64,000 nt of DNA from an uncultured Bacteroidales bacterium (GCA_944326305.1 CALVDL010000004.1:88955-152954), one strand, 5' to 3'. Numbered from the stretch's first letter, positions 53,740 through 62,393 are shown. Made by a program: numbers and translations. The notes: generated by a model from the sequence alone, not told the origin.

Positions 53740-55959
53740 CTATAATTTGCAATAATGTTCGGTCAATTTTTTATTGTATTTCTGGTATGTTTCAGGGAAA
53801 TGTGCCTTGAGATAGCCGCACAAATATGCGAAATAAATATTACTCAGAAAAAAGCTCTTGTCTAAAAAAGAAGCTGAAAGATCATACCGCAAATTTTCCG
53901 CCCAGAATTTTGCCAGTTCCTCTTCTGTGTAACCGTTTGCAATCCCACCACTGATGAACCGTCGTTTCATCTCAAAAAGATCTTCTTTTATCCAGTTGCC
54001 TACTGACGCCATTAACCGTTCTGACTCTTCAGGCGTAAACCCCGCTACCCTCTGTCCTATCTGCATCAGCTGCTCCTGATAGACAAGCACACCATAAGTG
54101 TCGTCAAGAATATCAGATATGCCGGACAGAGGATAAGAAATTTTTGACGGGTCAATATAATGTGACATCAATCCCGGGAATTTATCACTTTGCGACAATA
54201 TACCGGAAAGAGCAAGTTTTTGAAAATTGTCCGGTTTCACTCTGTGCAACATCCGGATACTGTCTTTGTCGGAGAAACAAAATATATCGTCTGTCCTTCC
54301 CTCCGAAAACAGGGCAAATGTCATTTCATCATCCAAAGGAATAGTATGATAATCTATATTGCACTCTCTTGTCACATTCCCTATCAGTTCCAAAAGAGCG
54401 CTTTGTACGAAACAAAATATGACCGGACCTGTTTCTATTAACCCGGTATATTGACTTACTATATCATTATCTGAAGAATCCGATGTTATCGGCACATATT
54501 CAGATATTGGCTTCTTACTGAGCAGAATCTCTTTTCCGTAGTCAGTAACAGTAGAATGAATTGTATAGATCAGTTTGTTTTCGCAATCTGATGATATTTT
54601 ATATTTTTTCAGAACCTGATTTATTTTAACTTTATCTTCTCTGTCAAAACCTATGAACCTGACGACTTTCGCCACATTATCATTCCCATATCTGCACTTC
54701 AGGTGATTAATGGCTGATTCACGACTGCCTTCTTTGTCAAGAATTAACCATAGAATTGGATAATTGGAATCTGAATCATTGAGAAACCTCTCATTTAAAC
54801 CGTATTTTACGGGGTCAATTTCCGTAATATCAAGCAAGTAATTTATCAGAGAACTGAAAATCTCGCAAAAACTCGATGATATAACTCCACCATTTTCCCT
54901 GACAGCTTGAAACAAATCGCATAATATCAGGAAATAATTGGTATAGCCCAATTCCTTCACCATACGGAGTTCGCTTTCAAGCCGACTCCAATGCGCTTCA
55001 TCATCGCATCCTTTAGCTGTAAGAGCGGCAGTGCAGAGATGCTCCAGATATTCAAACTGGGAACAGTTGTCAGGTACAGGATAATCCGGCAATTCCGGAG
55101 GGCACTCTATACTGTACCGTTCTACCTTATCCAAGACTTTCATCGTATTGCTGACGGCTTCAGGATGATCAGTGAAAAGCGCAAGCATCTGTTTCTCGGA
55201 CTTGATATACTCTTCACCCGTGTATAATGGACTATATTTTTCACCTTTGTAGAGATATTCTTTAAACATCACATCCTGCAGGACTGCATCTTTTTTCAAA
55301 ACGAAATGCACATCATTAGTGGCGACGACATCCACGCTGTGCTTTTCAGCAAGGTCGAAAATCACAGCATTGACTTTGTCCTGCATTTCCTTGAGATTGT
55401 GTCCCTTGCCTGATTTTGACCATTTGTGCGACATGACCTCAAGGTAGAAATCGTCTCCGAAAACCTCCCGATACCATTCTATGGCAGCCACTGCCTTGTC
55501 CAAGTCATCATGCAGCACAGCCTGCGGAATCTCTCCTGCAATGCAGCCCGACAGTGCTATCAGTCCTTCATGATGGGCAGCCAGCACATCGTGACTTATA
55601 CGTGGCTTGCCATAATATTCTCCTTCAATATTGCCTAAGGTCACTATCCTGACAAGATTCCTGTATCCGGCAAGATTCTTCGCCAAAAGCGTCAGATGAA
55701 AGCATTTCGTGTGGAAAATATCTTTGATTTTGTGGTCATAGTGGTCAGTCAGCCAAATCTCGCAGCCGACGACAGGTTTGATATCCGGAAACCTTTGCGC
55801 AGCCTCCAGAAATTCAGGGACACCATACAGTGCTCCGTGGTCTGTCAAAGCCAGCCCAGCCTGTTCTAAGCTTCTGGCCCGCTTGAACAGCTCATAAATA
55901 TCTGCAACTCCGTCACAAACAGAGAATCTGGAATGAACATGAAGATGTGCAAATGCCAT
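53740..55959 (-). CDS. PHP-domain DnaE homologue with an inactivated polymerase core
   Basis: 739 residues collinear with the first two-thirds of DNA polymerase III alpha. The PHP domain looks intact: HLHVH (His6, His8), LTDHG (40-41), GCE (65-67), His88 in HLTLLAKN, Cys139 in SGCIAGEIP, and TNDVHF (215-218). The polymerase part is recognisable by ITEIDPVKYGLNERFLN, IPLDDEMTFALFSEG, TYGVLVYQEQLMQIGQ and LKAHFPETYQKY. However, the catalytic PDxDxDF is PILWLIL (401-407), the third Asp region KFDFLGL is IFCFVQS (514-520), and the GRGSAAGSL loop is degenerate (VISSSFCEIFSSL). The beta-binding, OB and tau-binding regions are absent. Probably not a polymerase; the PHP nuclease could be active. It has its own island promoter. 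Confidence 0.85.
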   Translation of the reverse strand: MAFAHLHVHSRFSVCDGVADIYELFKRARSLEQAGLALTDHGALYGVPEFLEAAQRFPDIKPVVGCEIWLTDHYDHKIKDIFHTKCFHLTLLAKNLAGYRNLVRIVTLGNIEGEYYGKPRISHDVLAAHHEGLIALSGCIAGEIPQAVLHDDLDKAVAAIEWYREVFGDDFYLEVMSHKWSKSGKGHNLKEMQDKVNAVIFDLAEKHSVDVVATNDVHFVLKKDAVLQDVMFKEYLYKGEKYSPLYTGEEYIKSEKQMLALFTDHPEAVSNTMKVLDKVERYSIECPPELPDYPVPDNCSQFEYLEHLCTAALTAKGCDDEAHWSRLESELRMVKELGYTNYFLILCDLFQAVRENGGVISSSFCEIFSSLINYLLDITEIDPVKYGLNERFLNDSDSNYPILWLILDKEGSRESAINHLKCRYGNDNVAKVVRFIGFDREDKVKINQVLKKYKISSDCENKLIYTIHSTVTDYGKEILLSKKPISEYVPITSDSSDNDIVSQYTGLIETGPVIFCFVQSALLELIGNVTRECNIDYHTIPLDDEMTFALFSEGRTDDIFCFSDKDSIRMLHRVKPDNFQKLALSGILSQSDKFPGLMSHYIDPSKISYPLSGISDILDDTYGVLVYQEQLMQIGQRVAGFTPEESERLMASVGNWIKEDLFEMKRRFISGGIANGYTEEELAKFWAENLRYDLSASFLDKSFFLSNIYFAYLCGYLKAHFPETYQKYNKKLTEHYCKL

Positions 55960-55986
55960 AATATCCTATTGTAATTTGTTCTATTG

Positions 55987-56024
55987 CAAAGAAAGTCCGG
56001 ATATATGCCAAATCACGACACAAG
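55987..56024 (-). promoter_or_regulatory. Island promoter/operator 5 (DnaE-like gene)
   Basis: -7 box TTTCTTTG (55994-55987, one mismatch), 9 nt, then the element at 56004-56024 with ATGCC-AAATCAC-GACAC. The start codon is 27 nt downstream of the -7 box. Confidence 0.7.
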
Positions 56025-56053
56025 TTTAGTATAATCTGCTCAGATATCCTGAA

Positions 56054-56553
56054 TCAGAAATCAAGAATGTCTATAGCTATCCGGGCACAGGCTTCGGCAT
56101 CAGCCAACGCGTGGTGATGATGTTTCAAATCATAACCGCAATATTGCGCCACTGTCTGCAACTGGTGGTTAGGGAGCCTGTTTCCCAAAACGGACCGGGA
56201 TGCCCTGCAGGTACAATAAAACCGGTAGTCCGGATATGTCATCCCATATACGTCGAAGACCGCTTTCAGACAACCTTCGTCAAAAGGGCTGTTATGCGCC
56301 ACCAAAGGCGGTTTCCTATAAGCGGGCTGACTTGAGCCCAAACTTCAGGAAAGGTCGGTGCCGTCCTTGTAGAATCCTCCGTCAGCCCGTGAACTTGCGT
56401 ATTCCAATACGAATAATAGTCAGGAACAGGATGGATAAGGCTGTAAAACCTGTCAGCTATCCTGCCGTCTCGCACAATGACAACGCCGACACTGCACACA
56501 CTGGAACGGCACTCGTTGGCTGTCTCAAAATCTATTGCTGCAAAATCTTTCAT
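56054..56553 (-). pseudogene. DnaQ-like DEDDh exonuclease, interrupted by a frameshift
   Basis: Two overlapping frames together encode one exonuclease of about 165 residues. Frame 1 starts at MKDFAAIDFETAN (Asp, Glu) and runs to VWAQVSPLIGNR. Frame 2 continues with PPLVAHNSPFDEG (Asp) and ends with HHHHALADAEACARIA (His, Asp). All DEDDh residues exist, so the protein would be active if the frame were restored. One base is missing near 56308-56312, in a GGCGGTTT context. It could be a real mutation, a programmed shift or an assembly error. It lies upstream of the DnaE-like gene, as an epsilon partner might. Confidence 0.8.
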
Positions 56554-56597
56554 TTGAATCACTTTATTTTATCGCCAAGTCACAGTTGTCATCTATG

Positions 56598-56678
56598 TCA
56601 ATTTAGACGGTTCTTATGGGCAGCATCTTTACAACCTTTTCCGTATGTCTTGAGTTCCAACAATTCATCTGATGTCAT
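56598..56678 (-). CDS. Possible 26-residue leader or remnant ORF
   Basis: ATG at 56678, 22 nt after the -7 box of island promoter 6, encodes MTSDELLELKTYGKGCKDAA followed by HKNRLN and a stop. The MTS(D/E) start resembles that of the MoxR remnant (MTSEKL). It lies where the first gene behind the promoter should begin, while the exonuclease starts 125 nt later. It may be the stump of a lost gene or a leader peptide. Coding status is uncertain. Confidence 0.35.
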   Translation of the reverse strand: MTSDELLELKTYGKGCKDAAHKNRLN

Positions 56679-56700
56679 AAAAGTCTTTTTTAATCCAGGA

Positions 56701-56738
56701 CAAAAATAAAAGCCACCTGTGCCATAATGCGACACAGG
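56701..56738 (-). promoter_or_regulatory. Island promoter/operator 6 (small ORF/exonuclease)
   Basis: -7 box TATTTTTG (56708-56701), 9 nt, then the element at 56718-56738 with GTGCC-ATAATGC-GACAC. It is the best dyad of the set, extending to TGTG...CACA and flanked by CCACC/GGTGG. Confidence 0.75.
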
Positions 56739-56789
56739 TGGCAAATTATCAGTAAACTAAATAGGTAAAGATGCCAGTATTCCAATGTG

Positions 56790-59282
56790 TCAGGCATCCT
56801 CATCGGGCGCTTTTATAGCATTATTTATCCCTCCCAGTATACTTTTAAGCACTTGTTTCAGTTCATGTCTGGAATAAGGTCTATTGCTGTGCAACCGGCC
56901 ATCTTTTTTTCGTACAAACAAACTCATCTGATCCGGAATAACAGTTGAGAACAAATCTATGTTCTGCCTGTAATCTTCATCAGCAAATGCCAGTTTTTCC
57001 TCTTCGTTTTCAGCATTACGATGAAGCGGTCGAATAAATAAATCAAAAGAATAACAATCCTCACTGGTCCTTCTGCCGTTGTCATCGTAAAAATAGACAT
57101 CAATAGCGATGGTTCTTCTATCATCACCAATCAATGTCTTACGTTCAAAGTAAAAACATGATTTCTCTTTTGGCCATATATCAAGCTTCCATCCATCCCA
57201 GTCGGGGATATAATCTTTATTGTTTTTGTAATCCAAATACAGTGACATTGTGCGCAATTCCATCCTATTACTGTTATTGCTGTTGGATTTCTTAAGTACA
57301 ATATCGAAATTATTGCCGTTCCGAGAGCATCGCTTTGTTGACATGTATTCCCATATATCTGGATAACGGATAAAATGATAACGAAATGAATTATCATTTA
57401 CAAGAATGTCACTTTCAAAGTTCTTTGAGATTGCTTCCACGTGTTCCGACAAGGTAATATAGAGGTCCTTGCCTTCCTTGAATGCCGGTACAAGCAATTC
57501 TTTCAATAGTGATTTAAATGTTTTGACTTCGTCATTCTTGCCATTGATGTAATCTCTCCACTCATTTATACCATAGTTAAATGACCAGCACCCACTTCTC
57601 CATCTGCCAAAGTAATACGGGCTAAATGACATAAGAGCACGGCGTAGCAGAAATCTATTATCATCGAATTTATCTGAAACTCCTTTATCGCTTCCGTCGA
57701 ACAATTCAAGCAAAATGGCAGAATAAGCCCTTATGTTTTCTTGAGACATAGTATCAAATCCCTTTTGCTCATCTTTAGGTAATAACCAGAACAATATGCC
57801 GATACGACCGCCGAAAAAACGACCGTTTTCCAGTTTAATCATCTGTTCATAACAATATTCAGGAGCTGAAGCTTTCGTAATCTCTTCTTCAACTTGATTT
57901 TCATTGAATTCACCCAAATAATCTTTTGCATTGTCAGACCGTAAGACATCGAATATTTTCTGCTCTTTACATAAACTGCTAAAGACATCTATTGCCTTCA
58001 TAATTGAAGGTAATTTAATGCTGTCTATTTCTGTGTTGAGTATAAGATTGCGCATCGTCCTCATCCAATCGAACAATTCTGTCACACCTTCTTGATAGGC
58101 CATTAATGCATATAACAATGGAAATGTTCTGGCAAACGAGCCTTCACACATGCAAATTTGATAGGTTTTTTCGGTCTTTTCAAAAGAAGATGCACCTATG
58201 TAGAGTTCCATCTGATTGAACTTCTGCGACAAAGCAACCAGGACATTGAGTTTGTCAAAAGCGAACTCATAAAATCCCTTAGACAGCAAGTGGAGTCGCT
58301 CAAACCATACAAGCGGGAAATTGCCTGCCTTTTGCAATCTTACGATGATACTTGATATCACATCTTTTTCATCAGACTTTTCATCTTTATCCAAAAACGC
58401 CATCAAATCTTCATACAGATGCGGCGTTTCCTCCTTTATATTTGTCAATGTAGTCTGCAGTTCATGCCCATTGACGGTATGATACAAAATGAGGAGATTA
58501 TATAGACAATATAATTGCTCATCGTCTATCTCTTCAGGATGATCCTGATACGTGTTTCGGTTGGACCAAAAGACATCTGCCCATGCATTGTCCATATTAG
58601 TTTTCCACTCTCTTGCAAACGGCAGATCTGATACATGTTCATCCATATACGACTTCAAGTTCTCAAACGCAGACAATTTCCTGCCACGCCCATTCATCTT
58701 GATGTAAATGTCATCATCCAATCCGGTATCATTCATCTGAAGAAAAGCGAAATTAATGCTAGGAACTGATGATTCCACCAGATTATTCCATATAGAAAGG
58801 AAATTTGTTTCATTTATTCTTCTATGGATAACCTTGATTGTCCCCAACATATTCTTAACGCTTGCATTGCTGAGCCACGAACGGATAAACCAGTTTTGAT
58901 CAATTATTATTTCATCCAACGAAACATTGTCTTTCACACAGATGAGAAGTTGCTCCAGATGCTCTGACAAATTCTTACAGAAGTCTTCCGCATATTCCCT
59001 TGAAGCAAATTTCATCCTGACACTAAACTTCCTATCTTTTGGTCGTTTTCTGGAATAGAGATACAGATAAAGAAGCCATAGCGTTATAAGACGTTGTTGT
59101 CCATCGACAGGGACAAAGCACCCATCTTCTTCATATCCATATATATAATTCAAGTCACATTCTTTTCCAAGAAGAGAATCCATAAATGGACTTATCACTT
59201 CCTCTTGCCCTCCCTGTACATAATCGCGTTGCAAAAGAGGAATCAGTATGGTCTTGTTATCAAATGATTGTATAAAGTTCAT
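56790..59282 (-). CDS. DUF262-domain protein (GmrSD/BrxU-like, S-type)
   Basis: 830 residues. The N-terminal DUF262 domain shows IPLLQRDYVQG (about 16-26) and the ParB-like nucleotidase motif DGQQRLITLW (about 60), plus MNGRGRKLSAFENLK. No DUF1524/HNH motif is visible; the C-terminal 400 residues are unrecognised, with Trp/Asp-rich beta segments. DUF262 proteins hydrolyse nucleotides and gate modification-dependent nucleases. The 4 bp overlap with the following DUF262-DUF1524 gene (ATGA) indicates a coupled pair. The region is markedly AT-rich. Confidence 0.82.
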   Translation of the reverse strand: MNFIQSFDNKTILIPLLQRDYVQGGQEEVISPFMDSLLGKECDLNYIYGYEEDGCFVPVDGQQRLITLWLLYLYLYSRKRPKDRKFSVRMKFASREYAEDFCKNLSEHLEQLLICVKDNVSLDEIIIDQNWFIRSWLSNASVKNMLGTIKVIHRRINETNFLSIWNNLVESSVPSINFAFLQMNDTGLDDDIYIKMNGRGRKLSAFENLKSYMDEHVSDLPFAREWKTNMDNAWADVFWSNRNTYQDHPEEIDDEQLYCLYNLLILYHTVNGHELQTTLTNIKEETPHLYEDLMAFLDKDEKSDEKDVISSIIVRLQKAGNFPLVWFERLHLLSKGFYEFAFDKLNVLVALSQKFNQMELYIGASSFEKTEKTYQICMCEGSFARTFPLLYALMAYQEGVTELFDWMRTMRNLILNTEIDSIKLPSIMKAIDVFSSLCKEQKIFDVLRSDNAKDYLGEFNENQVEEEITKASAPEYCYEQMIKLENGRFFGGRIGILFWLLPKDEQKGFDTMSQENIRAYSAILLELFDGSDKGVSDKFDDNRFLLRRALMSFSPYYFGRWRSGCWSFNYGINEWRDYINGKNDEVKTFKSLLKELLVPAFKEGKDLYITLSEHVEAISKNFESDILVNDNSFRYHFIRYPDIWEYMSTKRCSRNGNNFDIVLKKSNSNNSNRMELRTMSLYLDYKNNKDYIPDWDGWKLDIWPKEKSCFYFERKTLIGDDRRTIAIDVYFYDDNGRRTSEDCYSFDLFIRPLHRNAENEEEKLAFADEDYRQNIDLFSTVIPDQMSLFVRKKDGRLHSNRPYSRHELKQVLKSILGGINNAIKAPDEDA

Positions 59283-61168
59283 TGCTGCTCATTTTTATCG
59301 TTTTCAAAATAGAAGTTTAGCTTCTGTTCCATGTCCTTCACATAAAAATCGGCATCCTTTTGTGTCCACACGTTCAGCGAAAGTTTGTTGGTCTTGTTAT
59401 ATGCTTTTGTGAACACCTGTCTTGTACAAGGCGGGATGTAGAGCCGTGTAATCGATTTTTCAAACTCGTCCTTTTCATCGGCAAGACCGTCCGTCACAAT
59501 AACATATCTCCGTTTTCGCGGGAACAGGGCATTATGATAACTGCGATTGGTATGGCTGTCAAGGAGTGTGAGATTACCTACCTGCATTTTATCTTTTCCA
59601 TCGGGATCGTCATTTTTTATCGCATCTGTTGTTTGGCCATCATACCATCGCATTATGGCAGTATATAATTTGTTGAAATCATCATGTTTCTTATCCTTCA
59701 GATATCTTTGCTCCAATTCCTTGACATTTTCTTCAAGATAAGCATCGCCCAAATCCTGTTTGACACTGTCCAACCAAGCCTTGCGGTCTTCCGGATTCCT
59801 AAAATCAGAATCAGTGTTTGACGAAATATGTTCAATATCCCATGATTGTTTGTGCAGCAATTCAAATGGGAAGCGTTCATATTCCTTTTCAAGACCTGTG
59901 CGATTATTCTCATGCAGCTGCTCGTAGCGTTGAAGTATCGTCTCAATATTATGCATCAAAAACAACTGACGCAGATCCTTTTTATCGCTCGTGTCATACC
60001 TGTAATCTTTTATATGCTCATGGTTTTTGTTGTTCAGGATTGGTTTGATTTTCTCTTTTAATTTACAGATGAATTGGGAATGAGGATGCTGCTCATTCAG
60101 ATTGAGCAATTCTTTCATTCTGTTGATAGGATTGCGATTCGAATTATATGTAAGGAAACCTATATAGTGATAACTATAGATGTCATCATACATATCCTTC
60201 AATCTCAAAAAAGTATGTCTGACCGATTTCCATTTTTCCGACAAAGTGCCCGTTTCAGGCTTTGCAAAATAATGCCTGAATGACCACCGGGAATCAATAT
60301 CATAATCGCTTTGTTTACACCCTGATACAAGGTTAAAGAGAAAATCCATCCTTGTCTGTCCGTTTCGCAGTTCATTTGCATTGATCATATACCAGAAATG
60401 GTCATTCTGCATTTCATGCTCCATTCTCTCAAAAGTGGCTGCTGCCTCTATTCTTTCAATAGCCGGAAGACCAGACTCTCTATTGAGAAACAAGGCTTTG
60501 ATGAGGTCGGTATTTGTAAGATAGATTTTACCGCTATTCAAATTTCTGAAGGTTTCATACTGCTTATCTTGTGCGACCTCATACCAGATTATCTGTATCG
60601 ACTTTTCTTCTTTCCGATGCTCAAGCAATTGTATAAAGGATTGTTTGAGTGCGGTTTCCCTTTTTTTTATTTCTTCTTCTTTCGCGTCACCTTTTTCGCA
60701 CGAATCTTTAGCCCATTGACGGAAAACATCCGCTATACGATGATATGCCTCGTAAATATAATAAAAGTCAATATTCTCATTAGCCTCCTTGCTGTCAATG
60801 GATGCGATATTCATCAAGCACTCACTTCTTGAAAGCTTATCTGAATCATCCCTATCATATTCAAAAGCATACGGAGAAAGACCGCACAAATAAACATACA
60901 GAAGATATAAAGTGGTAAGTCTTTGCTGCCCATCAAGAACACTATACTTGTTTTCCCCTAATGGTACTACAGCCAAAGGTTGCAGGCAATATAGTTTTTT
61001 GGATGAATCATTAAAATCCCGTAAATCATTCAGCAGTTCTTCCACATTCGATACTGTCCATTTATATCCTCGTTGCTGATATGGTATATGAAATGTCATT
61101 CCCTTTAATTCAGAAAAAGGTTTCATAGGCAACTCGCTATTGCTATTGCTATCGCTACACATAACCAT
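59279..61168 (-). CDS. DUF262-DUF1524 nuclease protein (GmrSD-like)
   Basis: 629 residues. DUF262 motifs: IPYQQRGYKW (about 30), DGQQRLTTLYLL (about 80) and NLNSGKIYLTNTDLIKALF. The C-terminal DUF1524 carries an HNH-type site: WDIEHISSN (about 440) with downstream NLTLLDSHTNRSYHNALFPRKR. Such proteins include type IV restriction enzymes (GmrSD) and SspE, which use nucleotide hydrolysis to control DNA nicking. It is first gene of the pair. The start may be ATG 61168 or 61162. A TTGACA-TAAT-TGTCAA palindrome lies upstream. No methyltransferase or phosphorothioation genes are in the window. Confidence 0.88.
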   Translation of the reverse strand: MVMCSDSNSNSELPMKPFSELKGMTFHIPYQQRGYKWTVSNVEELLNDLRDFNDSSKKLYCLQPLAVVPLGENKYSVLDGQQRLTTLYLLYVYLCGLSPYAFEYDRDDSDKLSRSECLMNIASIDSKEANENIDFYYIYEAYHRIADVFRQWAKDSCEKGDAKEEEIKKRETALKQSFIQLLEHRKEEKSIQIIWYEVAQDKQYETFRNLNSGKIYLTNTDLIKALFLNRESGLPAIERIEAAATFERMEHEMQNDHFWYMINANELRNGQTRMDFLFNLVSGCKQSDYDIDSRWSFRHYFAKPETGTLSEKWKSVRHTFLRLKDMYDDIYSYHYIGFLTYNSNRNPINRMKELLNLNEQHPHSQFICKLKEKIKPILNNKNHEHIKDYRYDTSDKKDLRQLFLMHNIETILQRYEQLHENNRTGLEKEYERFPFELLHKQSWDIEHISSNTDSDFRNPEDRKAWLDSVKQDLGDAYLEENVKELEQRYLKDKKHDDFNKLYTAIMRWYDGQTTDAIKNDDPDGKDKMQVGNLTLLDSHTNRSYHNALFPRKRRYVIVTDGLADEKDEFEKSITRLYIPPCTRQVFTKAYNKTNKLSLNVWTQKDADFYVKDMEQKLNFYFENDKNEQQ

Positions 61169-61210
61169 AATATTTTATTGTTGTAATGATATATTGTATG
61201 CAGTTAATGA

Positions 61211-61226
61211 TTGACATAATTGTCAA
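61211..61226. promoter_or_regulatory. Palindrome upstream of the DUF262 pair
   Basis: TTGACA-TAAT-TGTCAA is a perfect 6 bp inverted repeat around 4 nt, 43 bp before the DUF262-DUF1524 start. It differs from the RTGCC-N7-GACAC island element, so this pair may have a separate regulator. Confidence 0.5.
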
Positions 61227-61244
61227 TAGAGAACAAAACTCTAT

Positions 61245-61401
61245 TTATTGCATATCACGTCCATGTTTCTCTTGTATTTTTCTCAATGATAATTCCAATG
61301 TATAATCACGCATTTCCAGATGCGTCATTATCGCGTCCTTTGTATAGCCTACCAAATCATAGAGTCCATTTCTGCTTTGTCTTTTCAAATTTTTCCTCCA
61401 T
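61245..61401 (-). pseudogene. Small frameshifted ORF
   Basis: An ATG at 61401 opens MEEKFEKTKQKWTL before a stop. The +1 frame continues without a stop as LYDLVGYTKDAIMTHLEMRD...IQEKHGRDMQ to 61245. Together they would make about 52 residues of charged helical protein. No family recognised. It overlaps the end of the 65-residue ORF upstream. Confidence 0.35.
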
Positions 61402-61582
61402 CCTTATACACAAAAAGCGTGGCACCGATGCCCATTTCAGGATACTGACTTACACTTTCCGTGTCCGTCAATATTTCTTTCGAATTTAGAATTATTTTCC
61501 ATTTTTCAAAAGTTTTGCCGGAGCGGGCTGTCGCCATTTCTTTCGTAAAATCGCAGCCACTACAGAATCCTATTCCCACCAT
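61385..61582 (-). CDS. Hypothetical 65-residue protein
   Basis: Start at 61582 (MVGIGFCSGCDFTKEMATAR), overlapping the end of the preceding gene by 13 bp, so possibly coupled to it. The frame opens further upstream only as antisense-like sequence of poor quality. CSGC near the N-terminus could bind metal. Not recognised. Confidence 0.45.
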   Translation of the reverse strand: MVGIGFCSGCDFTKEMATARSGKTFEKWKIILNSKEILTDTESVSQYPEMGIGATLFVYKDGGKI

Positions 61583-62340
61583 TCCCGCATCTTGTACAGG
61601 CGGATCCTGTAATACAGACGTTCCATTTTGCGGACATATAGTCTTGTGCCATAATAGATTTTGTCTGGATATATGTCGGAATCTTCTTGTTTTGCCGGAG
61701 CCTGAAGGAAATTCACAAGCTCGCATGGTGTTACAATATCGCCGAGATTGCGCACATTCATTTTCTTTATCTGTGCTTCTGAAATGGCCATTCCGTCATC
61801 TTTGATATGCTTCAGCAGGCTTATGCATGTATCTATCCACCTGTTGAAGCCATAATTCCCGTCTTCATCCGCAATAAGCGAATGGGAAAAATATGCCCTC
61901 ATGCATATAAGTTTCTTGTATTCAAGCTTATAGAGGTATTGCCAATCATACTGGGGAGCATTTCTTGCTTCATCAGCAAGATCATCAACAAGAGGCTGAA
62001 GATGTTTTTCTTTCCATGCCCGGAAACGCTTCCTATGATACCATAGAGAACGTTCATATGCAGCACAAGACATTATATCTTCCTGAGTTTCTTCGCTGTC
62101 CGGATCAGGCTTCAGAACTGTTCCGTCAGTCAAGATTGCTCCTTCCAGGACATTCCGCGGAGCAAATACAGCGACCCACTGTTCAAATTCCTCATCGGAA
62201 TTCAACTCATTTCTCGCGCGAATTCCGCGTATCCTCAAAGCATTTTTCTCCTCATCCGAAAGATGCGAAACATCTGCAAGAGGATAGTCATAATTGCTCT
62301 TATTCAGTCCGACAAGAGCCTTTGGTTTCAAATCTCCCAT
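61570..62340 (-). CDS. Unrecognised 256-residue protein
   Basis: A charged, mostly helical protein with no motif I can name. The N-terminus has MGDLKPKALVGLNKSNYDYP; the middle is rich in Tyr and Trp (AYERSLWYHRKRFRAWKEKH, QYDWQYLYKLEYKKL). The C-terminus contains YGTRLYVRKMERLYYRIRLY. No signal or membrane segment. It lies 53 bp after the next gene upstream (62394-63473) on the same strand, so the two are probably cotranscribed. Confidence 0.7.
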   Translation of the reverse strand: MGDLKPKALVGLNKSNYDYPLADVSHLSDEEKNALRIRGIRARNELNSDEEFEQWVAVFAPRNVLEGAILTDGTVLKPDPDSEETQEDIMSCAAYERSLWYHRKRFRAWKEKHLQPLVDDLADEARNAPQYDWQYLYKLEYKKLICMRAYFSHSLIADEDGNYGFNRWIDTCISLLKHIKDDGMAISEAQIKKMNVRNLGDIVTPCELVNFLQAPAKQEDSDIYPDKIYYGTRLYVRKMERLYYRIRLYKMREWWE

Positions 62341-62393
62341 ATCTGATTATTTTACGGTATCGACTATTATTGAGCAGGATAATGCACTTCTGT

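Noticed and set aside
53740..55959. Housekeeping DNA polymerase III alpha subunit
   Set aside because: Lacks all three catalytic Asp regions and the C-terminal clamp and tau-binding domains.
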